Part shown: positions 36,600 to 47,327 of the stretch, one piece after another
Layout: every line of letters begins with the position of its first letter
How positions within the stretch are numbered: position 1 is the stretch's first letter
NCBI GenBank assembly: GCA_008360955.1
Contig: LUCM01009862.1
Coordinates: 513,764 to 577,763 of the forward strand
DNA from: Fasciolopsis buskii
Taxonomy: Eukaryota > Platyhelminthes > Trematoda > Plagiorchiida > Fasciolidae
DNA length: 64,000 nucleotides
Direction: 5' to 3'
Made by a program: the position numbers and the translations under genes
Notes under the pieces: generated by a model
The model's database searches: none
What the model saw: only the letters and a program-made list of their open reading frames with translations
Told to the model about the DNA's origin: nothing

Positions 36600-38780
36600 G
36601 AAGGTATGAGAGTTGATGGCGAGGGTGGTAACACCGCGTGAACGACCCTGAAAAGCCCACCGATTTCATCAGTGAACCGATGAATGAGATCCTCAACCCG
36701 GTGTCCCAGCTCACAACATCAACTTCAAAGAGCAAAGTGACCAACCAACTAATGCAGACCACTACCAAACTGCCCATTACTTTGGTCTCCGAACCTATTG
36801 CTTTAGTGACAACCACTACCCGACCTGCGGGGATCTTCCCCACATGAACCCTGTCTTCACACGTCCAATGCTGTAAGCTAATTACATCCAAACTACACGT
36901 GCATCTCGTCCATCTGGCCTCCATAGTGGAGTCCGCCGAACTCTGCTATAATTCTAAAAATGGAGGTGCAAGCCACTTGCCCAAAGGCACTTCGACGCCG
37001 ACAAGTACCCGGCGACATTTGAAATCCATTCCGATTCGGTCCATCAGGGCATCCACTAAGCCCAAGGTGCAAATGGTGCCGCTAACTACCCAAAAAGAGC
37101 CCGATTCTTTATTCTACCAATATGAAGCCCAATGAGGAAAGCCGCAAATCTCCCATTGAGCCAATCTCTGAGGAGCAACCAAATATTGCCTCCTGACAGC
37201 TTAATAGTTGCCATACCAACCCCTTCTCAGACGCCACATCTGACTGCTGTCTCCTTGGGCCGCTCCCCATCAGCCATGGCCCATACTATTCATACTTTAC
37301 CCACCGTATCCAAACTGACAGGGGTTACCCTGTTTTTACTCATAAACCCGCCAAACACAAAACCCCGCCCCTTGTCAACCAGCTCAAGCCGCTTTCAATC
37401 CACCCTATTCACTCAATGAACACTCCAAAGCCAATGAAATACCACCCATTCGCATACTTCACCATTCCGCTCCTGGATACTCTGTCACCCACAACTACTC
37501 TCCGCCGTTTAGGAACACCTTTTCCTAAACGGTGCTCCCATCCGGCCCGCTCCGTTCAGGTATAACATCGCCATATGCCGCTGGGATCACAACAACGTGG
37601 CTTCTATTACTACAGGAATCCACTTCCCATGGGCCAGTTTTTCTCTAACGACATTCGGATCCTCCGGCCAGTTATGTCTGAAGTGGCCACAACGGAATAC
37701 CTCTGCGAAAAATTAACCGCGCCGGAACATAGTATCCATTGCATTCGGCGCTGACACATACAAACCACAAAAGGTCACTCGTTTCCATTACAGCCGCAAC
37801 CCTTACAACGACCCCAACGATAACCCACCAATCCTTGATAATCAGAGCCTCTTCCCTGTCAAGCTACTGCTAGGTAACGCTCGTTCAGTCGTGAAAGACA
37901 TACATTACCTGCGTTATTTGCGATGCATTCTGTCCCTCACCGCCAATCCAAAGTTATCAAGTTCCAACACATCGATGGTGGCAGTAAGCCGTCCTCAGAC
38001 CCCTACATTACTCATCAACCGTGCTAATCACTCTCATTCCAAATTCTGCATTATCCTACACCACGGTCGATCGAAAACGGCCTACAGCCATGCACCTACA
38101 CAAATGTCCAAATTCTAGCAGTTATAAATGTTCCTCATAATGTTTCTTCTAACCCCGGTCCACCAACTTCAAAGCCATCGCTTCCTCGTTGTTTCTGCTC
38201 ATGAGGCCACACTTCCGATGGTCAGCATCCCTATCAAGCTACCCAGCCTTGACAGCACATCCAAATTGTCTCCGATTATAATGGGTGATTGGCATTCTGA
38301 GACCTTTTGTAAAACCACTCCTATGACATCATTGTGATCACGGAAAAAAGGCTGAGGGAATACGCTTAATTAAATGAATATTTCAGAGTGGTTAAAATTT
38401 TTTCTAGGGCACGGGACTAACCGAGGTGGTGGCTGCTCAGCTTACTTTAGGCGTGCATTCCCCGTTCCCCCGCGATCCAATGCTAGTTACCCTGTGGCTC
38501 CTTACTCATTTGCACAACTCAATAGCCCACCTTCATCATCAGGCAATTTTGAACTCCTTCAACTCATCATGGTGTTCAAATGAACTGCATCCATCCATGA
38601 GGAAACGAAACTTACGGAGTGAAGCTTTCACGCTTCTAAGATCTTCTGGTCTACCAAGACTGCACCTCCGCCGCTCTTGAACCTGGTTCCTGAAACCTAC
38701 TTGGCAGGATAGATTCAGTATGTCTTTAATCCCACCAGAGGAAGTAATATCCTCCAACTAGAATTCAGCCTTTTGGGATA
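36600..38780 (+). mobile_element. CR1-like non-LTR retrotransposon, 5' half (copy C)
   Basis: Pro/Ser/Thr-rich plus-strand frames at 36.64-37.42 kb (ORF1-like tail, as in the 13.6-15.1 kb region of the minus-strand copy) lead into an endonuclease at 37.86-38.78 kb. No RT follows before the minus-strand gypsy piece at 40.3 kb, so this copy is 3' incomplete or interrupted. The start is approximate. Confidence 0.6.
37861..38780 (+). pseudogene. CR1-like endonuclease domain (copy C, broken)
   Basis: KLLLGNARSVVKDIHYLRYL near 37.86-37.92 kb is the N-terminal 'L..NARS...K' block of non-LTR AP endonucleases. IIVITEKRLREYA near 38.33 kb holds the catalytic Glu (TE.), followed by GTNRGGGCSAYFRRA near 38.42 kb. 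QYVFNPTRGSNILQLEFSL near 38.72 kb is the conserved 'Q.V..PTRG.NILDLVFS' block. Stops between them show decay. The same RGGG block in the minus-strand copy (13.44 kb) supports one family. Confidence 0.7.
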
Positions 38781-40304
38781 AGGAGTGATTTCGCATCACC
38801 AACGCGACTGAATAATGCTATCAAAGGCAAATCCCCCTAGTATGTCAAAATCTCGTCATTATTCATTACTACAGCCAGCTCCATCAACACAAATTAGATT
38901 ATATCCCCAAAATCTCACCTGGCGAACACAATAACCTCATGCACCCGAAAGAGGACTTTCGTCTTGCGTCACCCCACGGATTTCGTATTCCGCCATCCGG
39001 TTCTCTCAAAAACCAAGCATAAGCCACCACGTGATATCGCAAAATGCCCACACAAATTCAACTATTCCTTTCTTTGCTTGTCTGCTCTCGATCCGCCTGC
39101 TGAATGCATTCCAAGCTGTTCGGCTCTATTCCTCCCCCGTTTTCAGGCCTGCCTTCGGTTCGCTGCCTGAGTTTTAAATTCGTGAACACCGGATGGCTGT
39201 GGCAAGTTCAGTCCGGGGAAGCGAACAATTCTGCCATAGCCCAACAATACCCACCCGGTTGTACTGTGATCACGCCGTTCGACGATGGCTAAGCCGCCGC
39301 TAGTATACTGCTACAAATTGACATCTCATGCTATCAGTTGCAACGGAAAGCAGTCCAGTTGCCGCTCTCGGAACCCAGGCATGTATCTAAGCCCCAGCCA
39401 ACTAACCCATGACCTCCGAACTACATTGCTTCTGGATATTTCAAACATCAGATCTGTGATACAAGAGGGCCCCTCGCGGGATCAACCTTCTTAGAAACAT
39501 GCGGATTCTACGGTCCAACTCGCGGATGCACAGCTACTGAGCGGAAAATAATATGCGCTATTAGTAACCGGTAATTCGCGCAAACCGCATTTATCATTCT
39601 ATATCACTTTTAGCTGCAGCTATCTGCCCGTCCATTTGGACACCCCTACCCAAAAACAAACTACCATTAACACCATTTGATAGGTCATGGTCGCCGATCC
39701 ACGCAACTACGAGCGCTGAAGCACCCTATTTATTCATATGTCCATCACGTATATTTTCCCCCCAAACTGTCAGGGTGGGTTTTTACTTTCACTTATTCAA
39801 TCTTTCTCCATGTTCTGAACCTGACTGACGGCTGCTCGCTATTTTCACATCGTGATATGCGTCTGACCAGTAATGGTCTTCGCTTTATTATATCTGATTG
39901 TTGGTTTTTCCCTTCCAACCAACATGTCATTTCCCGATTTTCCTGACCGTTGGAACCCTATCATGAATCATCCCACCTATATGGCATGCTATTAGATCAC
40001 CCCCATCATTCAGTTCAGCCATGGAATCTACTGAGCGATTTCCAGCTAATCCCCTGTCATGTCACTCCTGCACGTTCGTCCAGGTATGGGCTTTCTCCGT
40101 GGCCAAAACTCGCCTATTCCCCCGGCCATCCAGTTTCCTATCTTCGGCTCCTTGCCGCTGCACGTTGATAAACATGAACGAAGTGAGATCACTCGTTTGC
40201 TGCCGTTTTGATATGATGCAATTTCCCTTGATTTTTGAATAGCCAGTAGCCTTTGTCCAAACGTAAAAGAACTGGAGCCATGTATTCGTCGGCCGCTCAT
40301 TAGC
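38781..40304. other. no gene recognised; C-rich
   Basis: Remainder of a C-rich plus-strand tract up to about 40.1 kb, then a transition into the minus-strand gypsy fragment. No RT or LTR motif seen. Confidence 0.4.
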
Positions 40305-41314
40305 TTAATATTTGTATTCTTGCCAAAACTTGACCCCGCTGTTCATGTATGCTTCGTCATCCAATTTTTTACGAAAATCATATAATATACTAATTATTAT
40401 TGAATGTTGGATGTATTCATCATCGATATAGCCGGGAACATAATCCAAGCCGTTTGTGACTATTTTGACGAAGCTCTGAAACATCTCAGCAGCGTTGTTC
40501 AAACCAAAACGCTTACACAGGGATCCAAGCAGATCAAGGTTTGTTGTGGCAGGAGTTTTCTCGAGTCTTCGTTGGAGAATGGGATCTGGTGGCGTGCTGG
40601 TACCAAACTGATTTTAGAAAACAGCCTTGCCGTGTGGTGACGCCGTGATATCGTGTAAATGAGGCATCGGGTGACTAACAAAACCGGTGCCCGCGTTGAC
40701 TGCACGATAATTGCCACATGGTAGCCGGCAGATGCCATCTTTCTCTAAAAACATTTGCAGGAGCCAGGCCAAAGGAAAAACAAAACCGTGAACGAGCAAA
40801 ATGTCAAACTCACTTTTGGCGAAGGCTAGTTTCACCGCTTCAATCCGCGCGGTTAACGCATGACCGGCGTTCCTCTGGCGACGATAGGGTGCATCACACG
40901 AACAGTCAATGGATCTATTCCTTTGAGCGGTTTAGTTGCAAGAGGAATTTGACAAATAGCCGTTGAAAACCATTCGGAACATCATGAAATATGTCAATGA
41001 TTCGGTACGCACCCGCACCGGCTTCGAACCCCGTAAGTTTAATGTCGGACAGGGGAGCGGTCAACTGTAGCCCCCATGGGTCAACGAGCTAAAAGAAATC
41101 GACTTCAACTATACCTGTGGGAACTTTAGAAAGTAAGAAAGCCCACTGATACCGTCGTCCTGGTCCCAGGTGAATCTTTACTTTGCTCGTGCCGCAAGTG
41201 GCAATGAACGTGCCATTTGATGAATACAGCCGAAGAATTTATGCCCACGGCTTGGAGTGGCCGATAGGCAAGACAGACTCGATATAGGCAGAGGCTGACC
41301 ACTTTCACTTGCAT
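40305..41314 (-). pseudogene. Ty3/gypsy protease-RT region (copy C, broken, truncated)
   Basis: RT blocks on the minus strand: FDILLVHGFVFPLAWLLQMF near 40.8 kb ('F..LL..GIVRPS.SPWAS.LHMV'), ICRLPCGNYRAVNAGTG near 40.72 kb ('WR.CGDYRA.N'), HPMPHLHDITASPHGKAVF near 40.64 kb ('P.PHL.D....L.G...FS'). Then NNAAEMFQSFVKIVTNGLDY and GYIDD (YIDD at 40430-40419) near 40.49-40.42 kb. The protease part upstream is only loosely recognisable. The frame ends at 40305 soon after the active site. Confidence 0.75.
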
Positions 41315-41426
41315 GTCACTAGGAGCCGGTTGGGGTAGAGTACTGCGGACTTGGGCCGGTGTAGAAGCCTGTCCTGGCCGAGGTTAACTTACGACAGGAA
41401 CAAGTGGTGGGATACATACTCCGACT

Positions 41427-42003
41427 TTAAATGCAAAGAGCCAGTAGACAGGTGGAGAAGTAGGGTATCACTGTCGACTCAACTCGATGTACATCCGAAC
41501 GATTGCTCAATTTCGTGGCCATAGAGGGTTTAGGCCAACTGCCCGCGAGTGAGACAAACTTGCATGCAACGGGAGCTACCCTGTTTGGAGAGCAGCCTTC
41601 TAGCAGGGCCATCAGCATGGACTGAATGTGGACAGGAATTGCCTGCAGCCATAGTTCCCGGACGATCCCAGAATCCCTGTCAGGAAAATCAGCAAGGGAA
41701 CGGAGCTGTGTCAGGTGGCGACCGGGCTTTGTGTTGTCAGTGGCGTGTCGCGACAGCTGTTTCCGCATAGGCTATTCCCTTGAAGAGGGCAGTACTCAAA
41801 AAAGTCTTATAAGCCAGATGTAAGGCTGCATCTTAGGTGTGTTTTGGACGAGGTTTCTGACCTATGCGATGACATCCGTGGAAAGTGACCACGAGGCATA
41901 AGTAAATTGCGCTATCTGACAGGTGCCTCCAAATGCTTTAAATTGCAACTGTAAAGTTGCGGCCCACAGCTTCGGGTCATGAGGAACGAGCGCCACGTCA
42001 CGT
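41427..42003 (-). pseudogene. Ty3/gypsy gag (copy C, broken)
   Basis: Minus strand from 42003: HDPKLWAATLQLQF, then QIAQFTYASWSLSTDVIA, a stop, then VRNLVQNTPKMQPY. This reproduces the Ty3/gypsy gag N-terminal pattern 'D..LWF...E.QF......F.....SL......VRDL...P....Y'. Then 41768-41427 gives LTQLRSLADFP and IVRELWLQAIPVHIQSMLMAL, the 'LL..MR.LA....D..ILRELWLQRLP..IQ.IL' block. The in-frame stop and a frame change make it non-functional. Gag forms the capsid-like particle of the element. Confidence 0.75.
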
Positions 42004-42368
42004 TTAAACGTGACAGACAAAGTGGTATGATCTGTATGGCATGATGTTTTTGGCTCCTGGACATGGTTGCGACATTATATGGAACAAATATATATCGCAC
42101 ATCGGAAGTGAAAAGAACAAAAATTCACAAGCTCACTGGGTTCGTCAGGATTTTAAAGCGCCTTGCCGCTAACATGTCTTCTATCTGACTGCCATAACAC
42201 AAGTGATTAAAACCCGCAGTAGACAGGATTGAGAAAACATGGCCTTGACGCAGCGCCGATAAAAAAATGCGCGAGGCTGTAAACCACAACAGAGTGGTGC
42301 CGATTGGTCGATGCGATTCGAGGGTGAGTACTCTCGAAAATCGCAGCACTAACGGAAACGTACAGATC

Positions 42369-42657
42369 TGTAGAACGAATTACCCTAGCGCGAATCTCAT
42401 GTTACGTTTACTTGCCCTTAACCTTTGTGACCACTTGTGCGTCACTCTTACTCGGCTCGCTACGATTTCAATACTAGCAACCCTAACAATTGACTGGTAC
42501 AAAGAAAAGACTGTCGGGAGCGATAGTAGGTTGAGTATATTTCGACGGCAGCATTCGAGCGAAGCGTGCGTGAGTTACGCGCAAAGGGCGGCCGCGCTTG
42601 GTGGTCAACGTTTGATTAAACAAGCTATCCGGAGGAACAAATCCAAGTTCCGCTACT
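42369..42657 (-). repeat. 3' LTR of gypsy copy D
   Basis: Direct repeat of 47328-47616 at a constant offset of 4,959. Begins TGTA; the end reads TACT where the partner has TACA. A long open frame read through it (42267-42734, plus strand) is a by-product, since the same residues appear in the other LTR. Confidence 0.9.
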
Positions 42658-42661
42658 TGGG

Positions 42662-42669
42662 CCTCCTCC
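42662..42669 (-). promoter_or_regulatory. polypurine tract of gypsy copy D
   Basis: GGAGGAGG on the minus strand, 4 bp inside the 3' LTR edge, the standard location of the plus-strand primer in LTR retrotransposons. Confidence 0.6.
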
Positions 42670-42937
42670 AAGAAGATCGTCGGAGATGGGCTTCCGCTGG
42701 GTCCATGCGAAACAACCCCGAGATTGACGGATGACTTGGGACTCGGCATCGATCGCCAATCGGAAAATTTGCCGTTCTGTTGGTGGTCTCGTTGGTATTA
42801 GTTCTTGGGAGCTGACCGTGCGCCTGACACCCAACCTGAAACACACCGTTAGGAGGCGAAAACAGGGGTGTGCGATGGCCCGGTTTGGTTGCGCCCACAT
42901 ACCATTGCAGCCCAGCTGCCCGCCCGATATGAGTCGG

Positions 42938-43560
42938 TCAAAACGGTGGATCTGACCACGTCCCACACACATGGGCCTCACCCTCATCCGGGATCTTCGC
43001 CATGCGGGGTTGAAGATGAGTGTCTGACCTCGGGTTCTCCTCGTCCTCTGGTGCGTGTATGACGTCCACCATGGGACCGATGGTTATCGTGCCGGAGTCT
43101 GTGGAATCGCCTCGGCCCTGGGATTCTTCTGAGACAAAGACAAACTGGTGGGAACGGTGCTCGTGAGCACCGGTGGACGTTCGACTTGGTGGCGGGCGCC
43201 TAACAGCGGTCGGTGCTGCCCTTGTCGGTTTAACATGAGGCGGCATGTCTATCAACGCATACATTATCGTAAAAAACGTCATCCTGTTAAGTACAGAGAT
43301 GCACCTACGACAAGAAAGCATTCAACCATGTGATGTAAAAATGGTAACAAAATCAGAGAAACGCCCGGGTTGCCTAACTTTTCGGCCGCTGCGGTTGCTT
43401 CGCATATCCGGAACTTCGGGTGTGATTGTCGATGTTGTGACTTCAGATTCACCAGCAGTCTCATCGGGCGGCGCTGGTAATGGCTGGGCTCGACCAGGTT
43501 GCCGGAACTCATCAGATAAAAGAAGCCCGTCGTTAGACCTGCATTCCATGGTGGCAGGTT
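42938..43560 (-). pseudogene. gypsy copy D integrase C-terminal tail
   Basis: Minus-strand frames 43549-43322 and 43321-42938. IDMPPHVKPTRAAPTAVRRP resembles the 'IDRLKPA' segment followed by a Pro/Thr-rich tail, and CGTWSDPPF near the end resembles the terminal 'TRSGR...PP.R' motif. No chromodomain seen. Confidence 0.5.
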
Positions 43561-43562
43561 TA

Positions 43563-44490
43563 TTACGATCGATAGCACCGTGTCGTGTCGGCTGGCAGTG
43601 TCCATGATGGACGTTTTAGGACCGCGTCTTGCCAAGCAAAACCGACCGGTATAAGGTGTTTGCGGTGGTTGTCGGACATCACCAACACGCACGAAAACGT
43701 CAGTTGAAGTACCCAATGCGGTTGGAATGTAGCCCAAAGGTCGTTGGTAGCTGGCATGAAGCGTTTGCATGTGCTGTGCAAGACGTTTCGCATAGTCACT
43801 GTAATTGATATGCGTGCGTCTCGATGGGGACACCAGCTCCCCGGGTAGGCGGAGCATGCAACCAAACAAGCTCGCATTTCTTCCTTAACAGAACTGCGGT
43901 GGCTTAAAAGAGCTAACGGCAGTATTTCGCTCCAAAGCAAGCCGGCCCCGGCTCGCAGAGCTGCTTTCAGCCGCCGGTGGAATCTTTCCAGCAGACTGTT
44001 AGCTTGTGGGTGGTAGGCGGTTGTTTTAATGCGCTTATACCCAAGTGCTTTAATCATGTTCGTAAACGCCCCATCGAAATGTGATTCACGTTCAGCGATC
44101 ACTACAGAGGGGCAACAAAATATGCTTACCCAACCAGACAAGAAGGCTTTTGTGGCCTCTTCTGACGTAGAGTAGGGAATTTGTATGGTCTGTGACCAGC
44201 GAGTGAAGCGGTCTACACAGGTGAGTATGTCGACATAGCCGTGAGATGGCGAGAGAGGGCCGACGAGATCAACTTGTACGTAGTGAAAACGGGTCTCTGG
44301 TTTGGGGAAATTAACCAACGGAACTCTGGTATGCCGATGGACTTTCGCTCTCTGACAGTGGAGGCAGGCGCGGGACCACTGACGCACCTCACGTTCAACC
44401 ATAAAAAATCTCTGTTACTAGCCTCACTGAAGTGGCAACACCCGTGTGGGAGAGGCTGTGCACTTCCAGAAATGTAGCATAATGGTGGGC
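43563..44490 (-). pseudogene. Ty3/gypsy integrase (copy D, catalytic residue altered)
   Basis: The zinc finger is complete over a frameshift near 44.41 kb: VHSLSHTG (two His) then CLHC (two Cys) in RACLHCQRAKVHRH. The core follows with FHYVQVDLVGPLSPSHGY (first catalytic Asp) and VDRFTRWSQ. Then comes VVIAERESHFDGAF, where the expected catalytic Asp of 'SDRG.HF' reads Glu and the Gly reads Glu, and SLLERFHRRLKAALRAG with the catalytic Glu. The C-terminal part 43.87-43.56 kb (RRTHINYSDYAKRLAQHM) matches 'Y...L...M..L'. Integrase would insert the cDNA. The Asp-to-Glu change plus the frameshift argue against activity. Confidence 0.85.
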
Positions 44491-44707
44491 TTCTGGAACG
44501 CTAGCCTTGGACGACCTTGCGATACGCAACAAAGTTTTATTCTGCGACGCTGCGATAGGTACGATCGCTTAGTTTAACGAGCTGCCTCTCCGAATTCCGT
44601 CGATATCGGGATCCGTCGCTTGGGCCTGTGTCATCGCGTCGAGGTCGATGTTCGGTGTTGGAGACAAACGAAGCTGGTGTATACGAGAAAGTGCACCAGC
44701 GGTGGAG

Positions 44708-45160
44708 TTATCTCCCCCAGAGACATGTGTCCACAGTGAACTGTGAAACGAAGCCTAAATGGTGGACCTCGCGTGGCGAATGCTGGTCAGAGGCTGAATG
44801 CAGCGCGTATACCAGCGGTTTATGGTCCGTGAAGACCTTGAACGGGTAACTTTCTAATGCGTGCCTGAAGTGTCGGACAGCCAGGCGAACGTCAAGCAAC
44901 CCCCTGCCCAACTTGCTAAATCGAGACTGTCGGCTGTAGCCGCTTGGAGAAGAATGCTAAAGGCTTCGAAAAACCGTAGGTGTGCTGCTGGACTACAGCT
45001 CTGACTGCAGTGTTTGAGGCGTCTGTTATGAGAGATCTGGGTGCTCGCGAGTCAGGATGTGCGAGTAGCGCTGTTTTGCAGATAGCATTCTTAACGTAAA
45101 TGAAAGCCTGTTTCGTCGCCTCGGGGAATGCGAACTTGCGCTTTACTCCCCGTAACAGAT
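44708..45160 (-). pseudogene. Ty3/gypsy RNase H region (copy D)
   Basis: LAVRHFRHALESYPFKVFTD then HKPLVYAL near 44.88-44.8 kb is the diagnostic 'A..HFR..LEG..F.V.TDHKPL.YAL' block. SPREVHHLGFVSQFTVDTC near 44.75 kb is the 'S.R....L.FISQFT.D' block. The upstream catalytic part near 45.1-44.95 kb is frame-broken. Confidence 0.8.
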
Positions 45161-45164
45161 CTGT

Positions 45165-45915
45165 TTAGGGAGTGATTGCTTCTGCGCAATCAGGAATGAA
45201 ACGCTGGTAGAAGTGAACTAGGCCTATAAATTGCCGTAACTGCCTATACGACCGAGGCTCTGGGTAGTCCTGAATACCGATGACCTTATCTGGCAAGGGA
45301 GCTGTACCCGCGGACGAAACGACAAGCCCCAGGAATGTGGCGCTGGATTTTCCGAGCTCACATTTTGAAGCGTTGATCGTTACGCCATATTTGTTGAGGC
45401 GGTCGAAAAGAGCACATAGGTGAGCGGAGAGTTGCTCCTCCGAGCGGCAAGCTACCAAGATATCGTCTAGGTACAAAAATATTCTCTAGCCCGCCCGTGA
45501 TCTCGTGCATAAACCTTTGGAGGGTTTTAGCTGCATTGCTGGGCCCGAAGGGCATCCTTACGGACTCAAACAGTCGGAAAGTTATGGTCACCACTGTTTT
45601 TGGTGTGTCATTCTCTTCTGCGGGGATCTGATTGCATGCTCGATCTAAGTCTATGCGGCCGAAGGTCCTGCAACCGGACAGCGACGAAGTGAGTTTCTGT
45701 ATGTGAGGGATTGGGTACCTGTCGGAACCGGTGACTTTGTTCAGTGCCCTGTAGTCTTCATTGGGCTTGGAAACCATATGAAGCGGAGAGGCCCGAGGAC
45801 CCCTGGAAGGTCGAATGATGCCTAGTTCCGCCTTGGCTAGGCGGAACTTGTCAGGAGCCAGGCGACGAGGCCTGCGAAATGTTTTGGGTCCTGCCTTTTC
45901 TGTATGGTGAATCAT
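45165..45915 (-). pseudogene. Ty3/gypsy reverse transcriptase (copy D, one frameshift)
   Basis: IHHTEKAGPKTFRRPRRLAP opens the domain ('HHI.T.GPPV..R.RRL.P'). Next come RPSRGPRASPLHMVSKPN, YRALNKVTGSDRYPIPHIQ and FGRIDLDRACNQIP (first catalytic Asp). ESVRMPFGPSNAAKTLQRFM follows. A frameshift near 45.48 kb separates it from MYLDDILVACRSEEQ, which carries the YLDD active-site box (about 45473-45462). YGVTINASKCEL and ATFLGLVVSSAGTAPLPDK complete the thumb. Catalytic residues are present. The frameshift and short deletion at 45.48 kb are the visible damage here. Confidence 0.9.
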
Positions 45916-46169
45916 CGTAGTATTGACGGCAGAAGTGGGCCGGCGTATCGCAGTATGCCAGGGTAGTCGCGAAGTAGCCCGTTTTTATTTGTTAGGCTGG
46001 TGGTCTGGCGTGCTGTGACGTACGAGCCGATCGCAGTCAGCCACGTATGGCGATCTATTTTCGTGTGCCGAGCGTCGACTATTAAGTCGAAATGCTGGAG
46101 GATGTCTGTGCAAAAAATGGGGTGTGGGACGTCGGCGACGATGAAAACGCAACAAAGTTTACGACTCAA
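45912..46169 (-). pseudogene. Ty3/gypsy protease C-terminus / RT leader (copy D)
   Basis: VFIVADVPHPIFCTDILQHF near 46.13 kb matches 'FIVADV..PILGADFL.H', the C-terminal part of the aspartic protease region. DLIVDARHTKI then begins the spacer to RT, and RDYPGILRYAG near 45.96 kb the '.F.D....' spacer. The catalytic D-T-G/S-G segment should lie about 46.2-46.3 kb, where frames are broken. I do not see it clearly. Confidence 0.65.
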
Positions 46170-46384
46170 ACCTAGATCGAGAGTGAGGAAATGATGTCCG
46201 TTTGTGTGGATAGGGGTGCCGTTCGCAGCCCGTATTGTCTTTGCCTATACTCGAGTCTCGGGGGTTATGCTAACCTGTATCCGCCGGGAACAGCTTGTTA
46301 TTCGTCAACTCTTTGACGTTAAGGAAGCGAAAATTAGTAGCTAGCCCTGTGTCGTGTCCTGCGATCACGTATCGGGAACCTAGT

Positions 46385-46950
46385 TTCTCTGTTTCTTGCC
46401 CGGAAATGTGCAACCGGGGTAACACCGTTTTGCTAAGCTTCCGAAACGGTTATGATTCTTACAGTGCGGACGGCAAGAAGGGTCGCTTGGAAGATGGACC
46501 ACCGCGCCTGCCGCGACGCGGGCTGAACCGAACTCGCCGCCGGCCTCCATCGACTGAGTCGCTGTAACAGTGCGTTGATCCTCATCAGAGTGGTTGTTAA
46601 TTCGTCCTGTGCGACATAATGTCGTCAGCGATTTCGGCTATTTCTTCCAGTGAGTATCTGCGGGCAGTACCAAGCAACGGGGGCAGATGCGGTGGGAGCC
46701 GTTGAAGCCACAGCTCTCTTGGCATCGGGTCGTCGCCGAACGTTGCGTCTCTAAGACGTCGCATTCCCCGCAACAGTTCTGAGGGCATTTTATTTCCCGG
46801 CTCGATCCCTTGAAGTGGCTTTCGGATGCTTTGATCTTCCGTAGAGGCAGTCTGAAATATAACCGCCTCTTTAAACTCATCGTAAACACGAGAATATATG
46901 ATGACGTCCCTGACCTGAAGGGTTGCATCTGGAGGAAGACGTCCAGCCAA
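46385..46950 (-). pseudogene. Ty3/gypsy gag with zinc-knuckle remnant (copy D)
   Basis: The minus-strand frame 46950-46597 reads LPPDATLQVRDVII (gag 'LP.....VRDL'), then ELLRGMRRLRDATFGDD and PRELWLQRLPPHLPPLL, the conserved 'LL..MR.L.......RELWLQRLP' block. After a Tyr-Ser-rich helix (YSLEEIAEIADDI) the frame breaks. Near 46.49-46.39 kb another frame reads CRPHCKNHNRFG then AKRCYPGCTFPG, which fits the 'C..H..FG..A..C..PC.F' nucleic-acid-binding knuckle seen in many metazoan gypsy gags. The N-terminal part of gag before residue LPPD is not clearly visible. Confidence 0.7.
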
Positions 46951-47327
46951 CCATCTAAAACGACTGACGTTGCTAGTTATTCCATAATTCTCGAACTCCG
47001 ATTCGACTTAGGCAAACCAGAGTTGAAGATCAGACGGCATTAACGAAAGCATATGAAGACTTATCGAACCTACGGTTGGGTCTGGCGACGATTTTCGCTC
47101 TGTGGAAAGGACACCGTATTTTAAAACCGAAAGAAGCAACGGGAACAAAACGTGCCGAAAGATACCGATAGGAAACCGCAGCCAGTAGGAATCAACACGT
47201 AGAAGCAACTTGCAAACACGGTAAAAGAAAAACAGCGGTGACATTCAATCTTAAAAAGGCAAACTGGACGTCAGCGAAAAGGAACAGAGACTCACGTGAC
47301 CAGTCAGTCACTCCGGGTACGCCGATT

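Larger units (their letters stand above)
40305..42003 (-). mobile_element. Ty3/gypsy LTR retrotransposon fragment, gag-protease-RT (copy C)
   Basis: On the minus strand, gag (42.00-41.43 kb), a protease/leader region (41.3-40.86 kb) and the first half of RT (40.86-40.3 kb) follow in order. RNase H and integrase are missing: recognisable sequence stops shortly after the YIDD box. It lies about 365 bp from the 3' LTR of the full-length gypsy on the same strand but is a different, older copy. Its gag is related to, but clearly diverged from, the 46.6-46.95 kb gag. No LTR seen. Confidence 0.75.
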
